Shown here: positions 8,368-14,980 of the stretch, in pieces
Position numbering within the stretch: the first letter of the stretch is position 1
Layout: each line of letters opens with the position of its first letter
Assembly (NCBI GenBank): GCA_041664945.1
Contig: JBAYJY010000097.1
Location: 1 to 16,912 of the forward strand
Source of the DNA: JBAYJY01 sp041664945
GTDB taxonomy: Bacteria; UBP15; UBA6099
Length of the DNA: 16,912 nucleotides
Direction: 5' to 3'
Notes under the pieces: generated by a model
Told to the model about the DNA's origin: nothing
Seen by the model: the letters and a program-made list of their open reading frames with translations, nothing else
Databases searched by the model: none
Made by a program: the position numbers and the translations under genes

Positions 8368-8827
8368 CTTTCTTCACCTCCCGAGACAGCCTTTGCTGTA
8401 ATAATTTCTTTCCTTCTATTAAAGTAACCTTCATCTTTTGCATTGTTTGGTCGAGATTGTCAAGGACTTCGGCGGCATACTGGTCGGCTCCCTGCCTCAT
8501 CGCCTGCGCGTAACGCGCCGCTTCCTCGACATCCTGCGCTCCTACCGCCCCCTGCTCGGGAGCCCGGCCGCTGAATCCTTTCGATTCCACTTTCTCACGC
8601 GCGCTCTGCGTTTTCTCAGCGGCGGCCTTCGCCTCCGCCTCCATATCGAACTGCAAGGATCGCAACTCGCTCAATACCGAGAAAAGCTTTTTCTCGTCGA
8701 CGACTATCTTTCCTATCATCGAGAGAAAAAAACCGCTGTCCAGGTGCGCTTCCATATTGTCGAGCAGCCTGTGGAACCGCGCCGCGCGCTCGTTTGCCGC
8801 CGTTTCGGCTTTCTTATCCCCTTCCAA
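8348..8827 (-). CDS. Coiled-coil protein of the coaD-rpmF interval (ATP synthase subunit B/H-like)
   Basis: This is a hydrophilic, alpha-helical protein of about 159 residues with no signal peptide or membrane segment. A helix near the start contains a hydrophobic patch (FFLSMIGKIVVDEKKLFSVLSELR), followed by an Ala/Glu/Lys-rich coiled coil and a second helix ending in KKLLQQRLSREVKK. In Firmicutes a similar short coiled-coil gene, often labelled as vacuolar ATPase subunit H-like or 'ATPase', occupies the same place between coaD and rpmF; its role is unknown. I prefer the TTG at 8827 because GGTGA sits upstream at good distance, four bases after coaD ends. A TTG at 8842, overlapping coaD by 11 bases, is the alternative. 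The 3' end overlaps rpmF by 20 bases. Confidence 0.75.
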   Translation of the reverse strand: MEGDKKAETAANERAARFHRLLDNMEAHLDSGFFLSMIGKIVVDEKKLFSVLSELRSLQFDMEAEAKAAAEKTQSAREKVESKGFSGRAPEQGAVGAQDVEEAARYAQAMRQGADQYAAEVLDNLDQTMQKMKVTLIEGKKLLQQRLSREVKKDGATEI

Positions 8828-8831
8828 CTTC

Positions 8832-9311
8832 TCACCGCCCAAACTTCTTTTTCAGGCTTTCGTTGACTATCGGCGACACCAGATGGCTCACATCGCCTCC
8901 GAACGACGCCACTTCCTTTATTATCGATGAACTTATAAACGAATAATCCGTGTTCGTAACTAAAAATATCGTCTCAACGTCATGTTTGATGTGCTTGTTG
9001 ATCAGCGCCATCTGGAATTCCATCTCGAAGTCCGTCACCGCGCGAAGCCCGCGCACCACAACCTTTACATCTTTCGAAACCACGTATTGCATAAGAAGCG
9101 AGTCGAAACTGTCCACGCGGACATTCGGAATGTCTTTCGTGAGATGATTCGCGATCTCGAGGCGCTCTTCGATGCTGAACAGCGCTTTCTTGCTCGGATT
9201 GTTGGAAATCGCGAGAATCAGATCGTCAAATATCGCCGCCGAACGATGCACAATGTCCATATGCCCGTGCGTGACGGGGTCGAAGCTTCCCGGATATACC
9301 GCTCTAATCAT
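8832..9311 (-). CDS. coaD: Phosphopantetheine adenylyltransferase
   Basis: This enzyme transfers AMP from ATP to 4'-phosphopantetheine, the penultimate step of coenzyme A synthesis, in the cytoplasm. It has 159 residues, typical for the family. Visible motifs are PGSFDPVTHGH at 7-17 with the catalytic-type His17 of the nucleotidyltransferase HxGH motif, NPSKKALFS at 38-46, VVRGLRAVTDFEME at 86-98, and the ISSSIIKEVASFGGDVS block at 126-142. Its ATG lies eight bases inside the end of rsmD, implying translational coupling. The rsmD-coaD pairing is common across bacteria. CoA is also the donor of the ACP prosthetic group, so coaD and acpP in this operon are linked through one cofactor. Confidence 0.97.
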   Translation of the reverse strand: MIRAVYPGSFDPVTHGHMDIVHRSAAIFDDLILAISNNPSKKALFSIEERLEIANHLTKDIPNVRVDSFDSLLMQYVVSKDVKVVVRGLRAVTDFEMEFQMALINKHIKHDVETIFLVTNTDYSFISSSIIKEVASFGGDVSHLVSPIVNESLKKKFGR

Positions 9312-9873
9312 TTCGCGATGCCGTTCCTTCCGTTGATTTCCAGATCGTTATCCAAGTCTTTCCGTAGCGCCGCTGGTCTTTGAGCTTGTAACGCCCGAAT
9401 TCCTCTTTCTCCTGCCGGCGCCCTCGCTGGCCTATAATCACGCCGTTCTTCGCGGTGAATTCACCGCCGGCGATCAGTTCCATCGTCTCGCTGAAGAGTT
9501 CGGAGTCATACGGCGGGTCTATGAATATTACGTCGAACCGCGCGGGCCTCAAACGCTTGATATACGTTCGAACGTCCGAGCGCACGACTTCCGCCCTGTC
9601 CTTCATCCTCAGCTTCTCAAGGTTCGCGTTTATCAGCCGTATGCCTTCGGCGCCGCTGTCGACGAACACCGCGCGCCGCGCTCCACGGCTCAGCGCCTCA
9701 ATCCCGACGCTGCCCGTCCCGGCGAAAAGGTCCAGAACCTCGAACCCTTCAACCCTGTTGAGCAAATCAAAAACGCTTTCCCGCACCCGGTCGTATGTGG
9801 GGCGGATCGTCTGGTCGCCGGGACCCGGCCCTAAAAGAGCCGCTCTCTTCCTCTCGCCGCCTATTACTCGCAC
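9304..9873 (-). CDS. rsmD: 16S rRNA (guanine(966)-N(2))-methyltransferase RsmD
   Basis: This SAM-dependent methyltransferase modifies G966 of 16S rRNA. It has 189 residues from the GTG at 9873. That start gives the family-typical N-terminus MRVIGGERKR and has GGGTGA at a suitable distance. A GTG three codons earlier (9882) is the alternative, and the still earlier in-frame ATG adds unrelated sequence. Motifs: IRPTYDRVRESVFDLL near 23-38, the SAM-binding LDLFAGTGSVGIEALSRGA at 47-65, and the catalytic IFIDPPY at 116-122. It is the first gene of the core operon, overlapping coaD by eight bases. A GC-rich hairpin lies just before the start. Confidence 0.95.
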   Translation of the reverse strand: MRVIGGERKRAALLGPGPGDQTIRPTYDRVRESVFDLLNRVEGFEVLDLFAGTGSVGIEALSRGARRAVFVDSGAEGIRLINANLEKLRMKDRAEVVRSDVRTYIKRLRPARFDVIFIDPPYDSELFSETMELIAGGEFTAKNGVIIGQRGRRQEKEEFGRYKLKDQRRYGKTWITIWKSTEGTASRND

Positions 9874-9885
9874 CCTGCTCACCCG

Positions 9886-9903
9886 GTCCGGCTCGGTCCG
9901 GAC
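9886..9903 (-). promoter_or_regulatory. Small hairpin in the rsmD leader next to the ribosome site
   Basis: On the minus strand GTCCGG and CCGGAC form a perfect six-base stem around a six-base loop (ACCGAG). It ends about a dozen bases before the chosen GTG start. A third TCCGG copy about 15 bases further upstream could compete for pairing. It could tune access to the ribosome site, but this is only a structural reading. Confidence 0.3.
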
Positions 9904-9939
9904 ATAACAAAATACAGCCGGACAGATTAAAAACACTTA

Positions 9940-9968
9940 AATATATCATATTATTCTATAAGAGTCAT
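9940..9968 (-). promoter_or_regulatory. Putative promoter of the rsmD-ftsY operon
   Basis: In the AT-rich gap between ccmF and rsmD, the minus strand reads ATGACT (9968-9963), 17 bases, then TATATT (9945-9940). These match the -35 and -10 consensus at four and five of six positions. Transcription would start about 60 bases before the rsmD GTG. Other AT-rich -10 candidates lie within 15 bases, so the exact boxes are uncertain. Confidence 0.35.
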
Positions 9969-10043
9969 TGGAAAATCTGAAATTGATATTTATGGCTTAA
10001 CAAATAGCCTTTTTATGCTTTTTTCAGCCAACGCCGCGAAACG

Positions 10044-12272
10044 TCAAGCCGCCCTCTTCGACAGGATTCTCATAAAACGCCTCAAGGCTGCCGCCATTAT
10101 GCCCGCCGAAACTACTATCATTCCTAACCAGACAATCCAGATGCACGGCTTCCAGCCTGCTGTAAATGCCGCCGCCGTCATCGTGTCATTAGCGGAAACT
10201 GCCGGTCCCTGCCCTTCGCGCCATCCAAGTTCAACTTCTTTATTCGCCGGGTCGATTGATAATACGCCGAACGACATTTCAACGCTCTTCATCGACGCTT
10301 CCTGAGACGACATGCCTTCCGGTCCCGGCACGAGTTGCGGAATAATTTCTTCTTCTTTCCCGTCGTATGCCGCTTTTATTACGACTCCAACTATTCCTTC
10401 TTTCATCTTTTCGAGATCGAATTTTTCAAATTTGATTTGAACTTTGCCGGCTGTCGCCGTTTCGCCCATCCTGATGCTAAAGCTGCCGTGCGCCGAACCC
10501 GACGATCCGCTTCCGGGCGCTTCAACCGCGTTCTCGCGGAAAACAATCTGCGTCGGCGAAAGATATACGTCCCCGGCAGCCGAATTACGGACAACCGGCC
10601 TGTTCACCGCCATTCCGCGCGCTTCTTCAGACACGAAAGTGAGTTTCGCTTCGCCGGACTGCTTCCCCGTGAATTTCAAAATCGCGCTGTATCCGTGTTC
10701 GTGAGGTTCTATTCCGACAACCGTTATCTCTCCGCCCGCGTAGCGGCCCGTTTCTCCGGGCGCCAGAACAAGCTGCTCTGTTTTGGTTCCGGCGGTCGAT
10801 ACAACAAACCCTATAAAGAGCAGCGCCGCGCCGAGATGCGACATGTACGCCGTGAAATTCTTTTTGCCGCTGAACAGATATTTTACGAACGTCAACCCCT
10901 GAGTGGCCGCCGCCGCGCCTCCCGCGAAGCCGAACAGCAACAACGCCGGATGCCGCACGCCTATAGCGAAGCATAACGCCGCCGCCGCAATACCGGCCGC
11001 GATCCCGGTGACCAGCGACGCCATCGAAATTTTACCGCCAGCGCGGCGCGCGAAATACAGCGGGCACAACAATAACAAAACTGCGAACGGGACGCCGACC
11101 GCCATCGAGGTCACGTTGTAATATTTCGTCTGCACCGGCGACGCGTTTTCCATCAGCGCGCGCGAAATCAGCGGGAAATTCGTGCCGACGAACACAAACG
11201 CGAAAAATATCCAGAAAAAGATTACGGTCCATGAAAGAAATGCAGGACGCGCGTCTGTTTTTTCGGAGTCGTTTTTTTCAAGCTTAATGGTTTTTCTCGC
11301 CTGCGCTGCGAGAAGCGCAACCGCAAGCGCGCCGGTTGCGATGAGGATCGTCAGAAGCGGAACATAAAGAGACAGCCCTTCGAAAGAGTGGACGGAAAAC
11401 TCGCTCAGGACGCCGCTGCGCGTTAGGAAGGCGCTGAAAAGCACAAGTATGTATGCCGCTGCGGCCATCGCGCCGTTCCAGAAAACATATTTGCGCCTGT
11501 AGCCCTGCAAAAACAGGCCGTGCACGAGCGCGCCCAGCGCGATCCACGGAAACAGCGACGCGTTTTCAACCGGGTCCCATCCCCAGTAGCCGCCCCAGCC
11601 GAGCACTTCGTAAGCCCAGTAGCTGCCGAGAAATATTCCGATTCCGAGTACGCCCCATGACAGGACCGCCCACGGCCACGCGCGCCGCGCCCACGCCGCC
11701 GGGTCGCCTTTTGCCGCGCCGGCCAGAAAAATCACGAACGGCGCCGCCGCGAGCGCGTATCCGAGAAAAACAATCGGCGGATGGATCGCCATCCACGGGT
11801 TTTTCAGAAGCGCGTTCATCCCCAGCCCGTCGGCCGCGACTTCCGGCGACAACTGGAATGGATTGCTTTTCAGCAATAGCGCGCAGATCGAAACCTCGAG
11901 CGCCGACATGAAGATCAGCGCCCAGCCTTCGTACTCGCCGGCCGCGTACGCCACCGCGACTCCTACCGCCGAGAGGAAGAACAGCCACAGAAGAAACGTG
12001 CCTTCCTGCCCCGCCCACACTCCTGATATCTTATATAGGAGTTCCTGCGCGGAGGCGCTGTTTTCATAAACATATTTGAATGCGAACTGATTGTGCACGA
12101 AAAGCGTTCCGAGATAAAAAACCGCGAGCGCTCCGACAGCCGCCTTGAGCCACTGGGCTGAACGTCCGGCGCGCCGCCATCCGTCCGGGGCTCCGAGCGA
12201 CATCAGATACAACCCGAATGTCACAACATTGAGGATTAAAAGAGTTAATATGAGCGTCTGTCCGAATATCAC
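10044..12272 (-). CDS. ccmF: Cytochrome c heme lyase subunit CcmF
   Basis: This polytopic inner-membrane protein of the heme-handling family takes heme from CcmE and attaches it to apocytochrome c. It has 742 residues, about 95 longer than the E. coli protein. The WWD heme-binding motif is WGGYWGWDPVENASLFPW at 226-243. Candidate heme-ligand histidines are H60, H164 (in NPWMAIHPPIVFLGYA), H251 and H295 (SVHSF). The usual 'WGGHEGS' segment reads WAGQEGT at 86-92. A membrane helix near 490 leads to a periplasmic domain (about 505-700), and a final helix lies near 715-735. The start is GTG, overlapping the ccmE stop by four bases (GTGA). It is the last ccm gene: no ccmG, ccmH or ccmI follows before rsmD. 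Confidence 0.95.
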   Translation of the reverse strand: MIFGQTLILTLLILNVVTFGLYLMSLGAPDGWRRAGRSAQWLKAAVGALAVFYLGTLFVHNQFAFKYVYENSASAQELLYKISGVWAGQEGTFLLWLFFLSAVGVAVAYAAGEYEGWALIFMSALEVSICALLLKSNPFQLSPEVAADGLGMNALLKNPWMAIHPPIVFLGYALAAAPFVIFLAGAAKGDPAAWARRAWPWAVLSWGVLGIGIFLGSYWAYEVLGWGGYWGWDPVENASLFPWIALGALVHGLFLQGYRRKYVFWNGAMAAAAYILVLFSAFLTRSGVLSEFSVHSFEGLSLYVPLLTILIATGALAVALLAAQARKTIKLEKNDSEKTDARPAFLSWTVIFFWIFFAFVFVGTNFPLISRALMENASPVQTKYYNVTSMAVGVPFAVLLLLCPLYFARRAGGKISMASLVTGIAAGIAAAALCFAIGVRHPALLLFGFAGGAAAATQGLTFVKYLFSGKKNFTAYMSHLGAALLFIGFVVSTAGTKTEQLVLAPGETGRYAGGEITVVGIEPHEHGYSAILKFTGKQSGEAKLTFVSEEARGMAVNRPVVRNSAAGDVYLSPTQIVFRENAVEAPGSGSSGSAHGSFSIRMGETATAGKVQIKFEKFDLEKMKEGIVGVVIKAAYDGKEEEIIPQLVPGPEGMSSQEASMKSVEMSFGVLSIDPANKEVELGWREGQGPAVSANDTMTAAAFTAGWKPCIWIVWLGMIVVSAGIMAAALRRFMRILSKRAA

Positions 12273-12670
12273 TGTGCAGACCGGCTTTCCGGAGATGCGC
12301 CATCCGCCTTCTTTTCATATTTCGACGGGCATTTCGCGAGAATCTTGCTCGCCACAAATACTCCGTTTTTATATGAGCCGACCGCGACCACCGATTTTGC
12401 GTGCTCGAAATTCGACGGCAGGTTCTCTCGCGTCTCGACTTCCAGCTCCGTCCCCGCCTGGTCCTTCAGCATGAACCGGCGCAATCCCGTTTTAGCGTCC
12501 ACACCGATTTTGCCTTTCACTATCGAGCCGATGATCTGGACCTCGCGGCCGTTCGCCGCCATCGCTTCCTTAAACGGCAGATAGGGCGTCATCGATGTCT
12601 TCAACATGTAAACGCCCACAACCACGCACGCCGCGATTACCGCAAATCCGACCACATATTTCAATTTCAT
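12269..12670 (-). CDS. ccmE: Heme chaperone CcmE, CxxxY variant
   Basis: This periplasmic, membrane-anchored OB-fold protein carries heme covalently from CcmC to CcmF. It has 133 residues with one N-terminal membrane anchor (about 5-23). The barrel region contains EVQIIGSIVKGKIGVD and ELEVETRENLPSNFEHAKSVVAVGSY. In most bacteria heme is bound by the His of an HxxxY motif. Here that site reads ILAKCPSKYEKK, with Cys114 in place of His and Tyr118 kept. This CxxxY form is known from Desulfovibrio-type and archaeal Ccm systems that work without CcmG and CcmH, which agrees with the gene content here. Its ATG overlaps the ccmD stop by four bases (ATGA). Confidence 0.94.
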   Translation of the reverse strand: MKLKYVVGFAVIAACVVVGVYMLKTSMTPYLPFKEAMAANGREVQIIGSIVKGKIGVDAKTGLRRFMLKDQAGTELEVETRENLPSNFEHAKSVVAVGSYKNGVFVASKILAKCPSKYEKKADGASPESRSAQ

Positions 12671-12774
12671 TTTTTTTCCGCCTTATTCAGTCTGAGATTC
12701 AAGTAAATCATGTAACCGAATATTCCAACAAGAACAACCATCGAGCAAATCAGGACTGTCTTCCAATCAGACAT
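12667..12774 (-). CDS. ccmD: CcmD-like small membrane protein (35 residues)
   Basis: This short gene encodes 35 residues: MSDWKTV, one hydrophobic helix (LICSMVVLVGIFGYMIYLNL), then a basic tail RLNKAEKK. That is the layout of CcmD, the single-pass protein that stabilises the CcmABC complex and helps release heme-loaded CcmE. It lies in the canonical position between ccmC and ccmE. Its ATG is eight bases inside ccmC with GGAGG upstream, and its stop overlaps the ccmE start in ATGA. Sequence conservation in CcmD is low, so the call rests on size, topology and position. Confidence 0.82.
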   Translation of the reverse strand: MSDWKTVLICSMVVLVGIFGYMIYLNLRLNKAEKK

Positions 12775-13438
12775 TCCAGCCCTCCTTCCTGCGGACCAAA
12801 CGCTCGATCCGCACAGACAAATTAAACAGCCAGAAATAGAGTAAAGTAAAACCGGCGAGCGAAAAGAAAAACACCTGTTTCATGCGCACATCCGCAAGCT
12901 GGCTCTTCCCCGAATTATTAATCAAGGTGTCGGGATGCAGACTCATGTACATCCTCGGAACGACAAAAACGAGAAACGGCATTATGATCGCCGCGAGTAT
13001 CGCATAAACCGCCGCGAGGCGAATCTTCTTGTCCGGGTCCGTGACCGCAGAGCGAAGTCCGAAATACGACATGTAAACGAGGAGCAGAACGACGATCGAA
13101 ATCTCGCGCGGGTCCCAGTTCCAGTAGGTGTTCCACGTCGCCTTCGCCCAGAACGCTCCGGTGATTGTCGCCAAAACGCAATACCACAGCCCCATCCGCG
13201 CGGCCACCTCGGCCCGAATATCGTCCTCGTGCCGGTTCCGGCGCAACACCAATATGCTATACACGAACGACGTTATGAACGCCATCACCGACGTCCACGC
13301 CACGGGCACGTGCAGGAAGATCAGGCGGCTCGTCTCTCCCAAGCCTTCAGCCGGCGGCGCATAAACAAACGCGCCATACATCACTCCCGCCATCCACAAA
13401 AAAAGCGCTGTTCCTATCAATACCGGCAAATCATTCAC
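12767..13438 (-). CDS. ccmC: Heme-handling membrane protein CcmC
   Basis: This inner-membrane protein presents heme to CcmE on the outer face of the cytoplasmic membrane. It has 223 residues and about six membrane helices. The tryptophan-rich WWD region is FWAKATWNTYWNWDPREIS at 96-114, close to the usual 'WG.WW.WD.R.TS'. The two histidines expected to ligate heme are H43 (FLHVPVAW) and H168 (SLHPD). The start is GTG at 13438, overlapping the ccmB stop by four bases. The gene ends inside the ccmD start region. The combination of WWD motif, both histidines and operon position makes the call firm; CcsA-family relatives are larger or lack this context. Confidence 0.95.
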   Translation of the reverse strand: MNDLPVLIGTALFLWMAGVMYGAFVYAPPAEGLGETSRLIFLHVPVAWTSVMAFITSFVYSILVLRRNRHEDDIRAEVAARMGLWYCVLATITGAFWAKATWNTYWNWDPREISIVVLLLVYMSYFGLRSAVTDPDKKIRLAAVYAILAAIIMPFLVFVVPRMYMSLHPDTLINNSGKSQLADVRMKQVFFFSLAGFTLLYFWLFNLSVRIERLVRRKEGWNV

Positions 13439-14103
13439 TCCGAAAAAACATATTCAAATAAAAATGTGCCGCCGACGAGCGCGGCGACCGCGTAACACGT
13501 CAGAAAAACCAGCAGGTTCGCATGGTCCCACGGCGACGGCGCCTCAAACGCCCTGCCCGTAGCTTCCACCGCTATCAGAAAAACCGGCATCAGCACCGGA
13601 AACACGAGCGCCGGGAACAATGTTCCGCGCGCCCGCGCCTGCGCCACCACCGCGGACAGCAACGTGCTCACTACCGTTAGTCCCAGCGACGCCAACGTTA
13701 TCGTTAGTATAAAGAATCCAACGTGCCGCAGCGTCACATTCAGCAATATTATGTACAACGGCGCGACAATTGCCATAACCGCCGTTAATAAAAACAGGTT
13801 CACCAGCGTTTTGCCTATGAACACCTGCCCCGGTTCGCAAACCAGCCGCAGCGTGTTCATCGTTCCGCGATCCTCTTCCTTAATGAACACCCTCGGCAGT
13901 CCCATCATCGACGAAAAAAACAGTATGACCCACAAAAGCGCCGATTGGAGACGCGGGTCGGACACAGAACCGCCGAGCGAAAAGCTCACCACCATCAGGC
14001 AGGTCACGCAGAAAAGCAGCGTCGAGTTCACCGCGTAGCGGGCGCGCATTTCCTCGAGGGCGTCTTTCTTGACGACCGCGTATATTTTACTTGCGTAACT
14101 CAA
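13435..14103 (-). CDS. ccmB: Heme exporter membrane subunit CcmB
   Basis: This is the membrane partner of the CcmA ATPase; the CcmAB-CcmCD complex uses ATP to free heme-loaded CcmE. It has 222 residues, normal for the family, with about six hydrophobic segments. The N-terminal cytosolic helix KIYAVVKKDALEEMRARYAVNSTLLF and the loop FIKEEDRGTMNTLRL are typical of CcmB. The start is TTG at 14103, with GAGG at 14113-14110 six bases upstream and the ccmA stop 14 bases inside the gene. An upstream in-frame ATG would add 17 residues overlapping ccmA with no family likeness. Its stop overlaps the ccmC GTG in GTGA. Confidence 0.92.
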   Translation of the reverse strand: MSYASKIYAVVKKDALEEMRARYAVNSTLLFCVTCLMVVSFSLGGSVSDPRLQSALLWVILFFSSMMGLPRVFIKEEDRGTMNTLRLVCEPGQVFIGKTLVNLFLLTAVMAIVAPLYIILLNVTLRHVGFFILTITLASLGLTVVSTLLSAVVAQARARGTLFPALVFPVLMPVFLIAVEATGRAFEAPSPWDHANLLVFLTCYAVAALVGGTFLFEYVFSE

Positions 14104-14704
14104 TAGTCGCCTCGCACCACGCGCGTTCCGCGGGATCGTTCGTCGCCACGGCAAGCAGAGACGCCGGTTTCAATCCGGCGATTATCTCGGCGGTCTGCCG
14201 CCTGCCCGCCTCATCCATGAAGGACGTCGGCTCGTCGAGCAGAAGCGCCGCCGGCCGGTGCGCCAGCGCCCCGATCAGGTGAAACTTCTGTCGCATTCCC
14301 GACGAAAAATTCTCAATCGGCTCTTTCGCGAATTCCGTCAGCGAAAACTGCTCAAGCAGTTCCGACTCGTATTTCGTATCTTCGCTCAAGCCGCGCGAGC
14401 GTCGCAAAAATTCCAGATTTTCGAGCGGCGAAAGCTCATCGTACAGCCTGACGTCCGGCGCGGACATGCCAAATAAATTCTTGAACTGCCCCGGTTTGCC
14501 GCTTTTGCCGCCCGCGAAATATGTTACGTTCCCGGACGAAGCCCGAATCAGACCGGCCATTATTTTAAGGAGCGTGCTTTTGCCCGATCCGTTGGGACCC
14601 CAAAGACAGACAGAACCGCCACGCGCTATCTCGAAGCTGATTTCCTCGAATATTAAATGCGGCCCGAACCGTTTGCCGACCGCTTCTGTAACGATTTTTT
14701 CCAA
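14087..14704 (-). CDS. ccmA: Heme exporter ATP-binding subunit CcmA
   Basis: This cytoplasmic ABC ATPase powers the CcmABCD complex. It has 205 residues from the TTG at 14704. Motifs: Walker A GPNGSGKST at 36-44, signature FSSGMRQK at 133-140 (the SSGMRQ form is typical of CcmA), and Walker B LLLDEPT at 154-160. The switch position after Walker B reads AVATND, so Asn189 replaces the usual His of the H-loop. The TTG is preceded by GGAGGAG (14713-14707) and begins just before the conserved first strand. An ATG at 14797 would add 31 residues unlike the family and would sit only about ten bases from the predicted transcription start, so I rejected it. First gene of the ccm operon. Confidence 0.93.
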   Translation of the reverse strand: MEKIVTEAVGKRFGPHLIFEEISFEIARGGSVCLWGPNGSGKSTLLKIMAGLIRASSGNVTYFAGGKSGKPGQFKNLFGMSAPDVRLYDELSPLENLEFLRRSRGLSEDTKYESELLEQFSLTEFAKEPIENFSSGMRQKFHLIGALAHRPAALLLDEPTSFMDEAGRRQTAEIIAGLKPASLLAVATNDPAERAWCEATIELRK

Positions 14705-14813
14705 AACTCCTCCGAAAACGCCGCTTGCATTCGCTTTGCCGCCTGCAAACCGCGCAACCGCGCAGCCTGCATCTCGCCGCCCCCTCGTTCTCTCCATCCC
14801 GCGAATTATGATG

Positions 14814-14842
14814 ATTTTAAAGTAAAAGGCGCCACGTTACAA
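14814..14842 (-). promoter_or_regulatory. Putative promoter of the ccmABCDEF operon
   Basis: On the minus strand TTGTAA (14842-14837), 17 bases, then TAAAAT (14819-14814) match the -35 and -10 consensus at four and five of six positions. Transcription would begin near 14807, leaving a leader of about 100 bases before the TTG start of ccmA. It lies back to back with the promoter of the phosphodiesterase gene. Confidence 0.5.
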
Positions 14843-14906
14843 TTAAATTTGCATGATTTAGATATCGCATGATTTCAATGCCGTGGCCGGCAATTCAGTT
14901 ATTCGG

Positions 14907-14935
14907 ATGACATTCCGGAGTTCGTTTAATATAAT
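14907..14935 (+). promoter_or_regulatory. Sigma-70-type promoter of the glycerophosphodiesterase gene
   Basis: ATGACA (14907-14912), 17 bases, then a perfect TATAAT (14930-14935) lies about 45 bases before the ATG at 14981. The -35 box differs from TTGACA at one base. This is the best promoter match in the window. Confidence 0.65.
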
Positions 14936-14980
14936 AAAGATCAATTCGCCGCGAAACTCTGCGGCTATTATGGAGATGCT

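Noticed and set aside
7204..8427. Plus-strand open frame of about 400 codons opposite rnc, acpP and rpmF
   Set aside because: It crosses three well-supported genes on the other strand and shows no motif, ribosome site or family likeness.
9990..10015. Possible intrinsic terminator (GGCT-loop-AGCC then TTTTT) between ccmF and rsmD
   Set aside because: The stem is only four bases and the T-run is on the plus strand, where no gene ends. On the minus strand, where ccmF ends, no T-run follows.
14705..14797. N-terminal extension of CcmA from the ATG at 14797
   Set aside because: The 31 extra residues do not resemble CcmA, no ribosome site precedes that ATG, and it sits about ten bases from the predicted transcription start. 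The TTG at 14704 has GGAGGAG before it.
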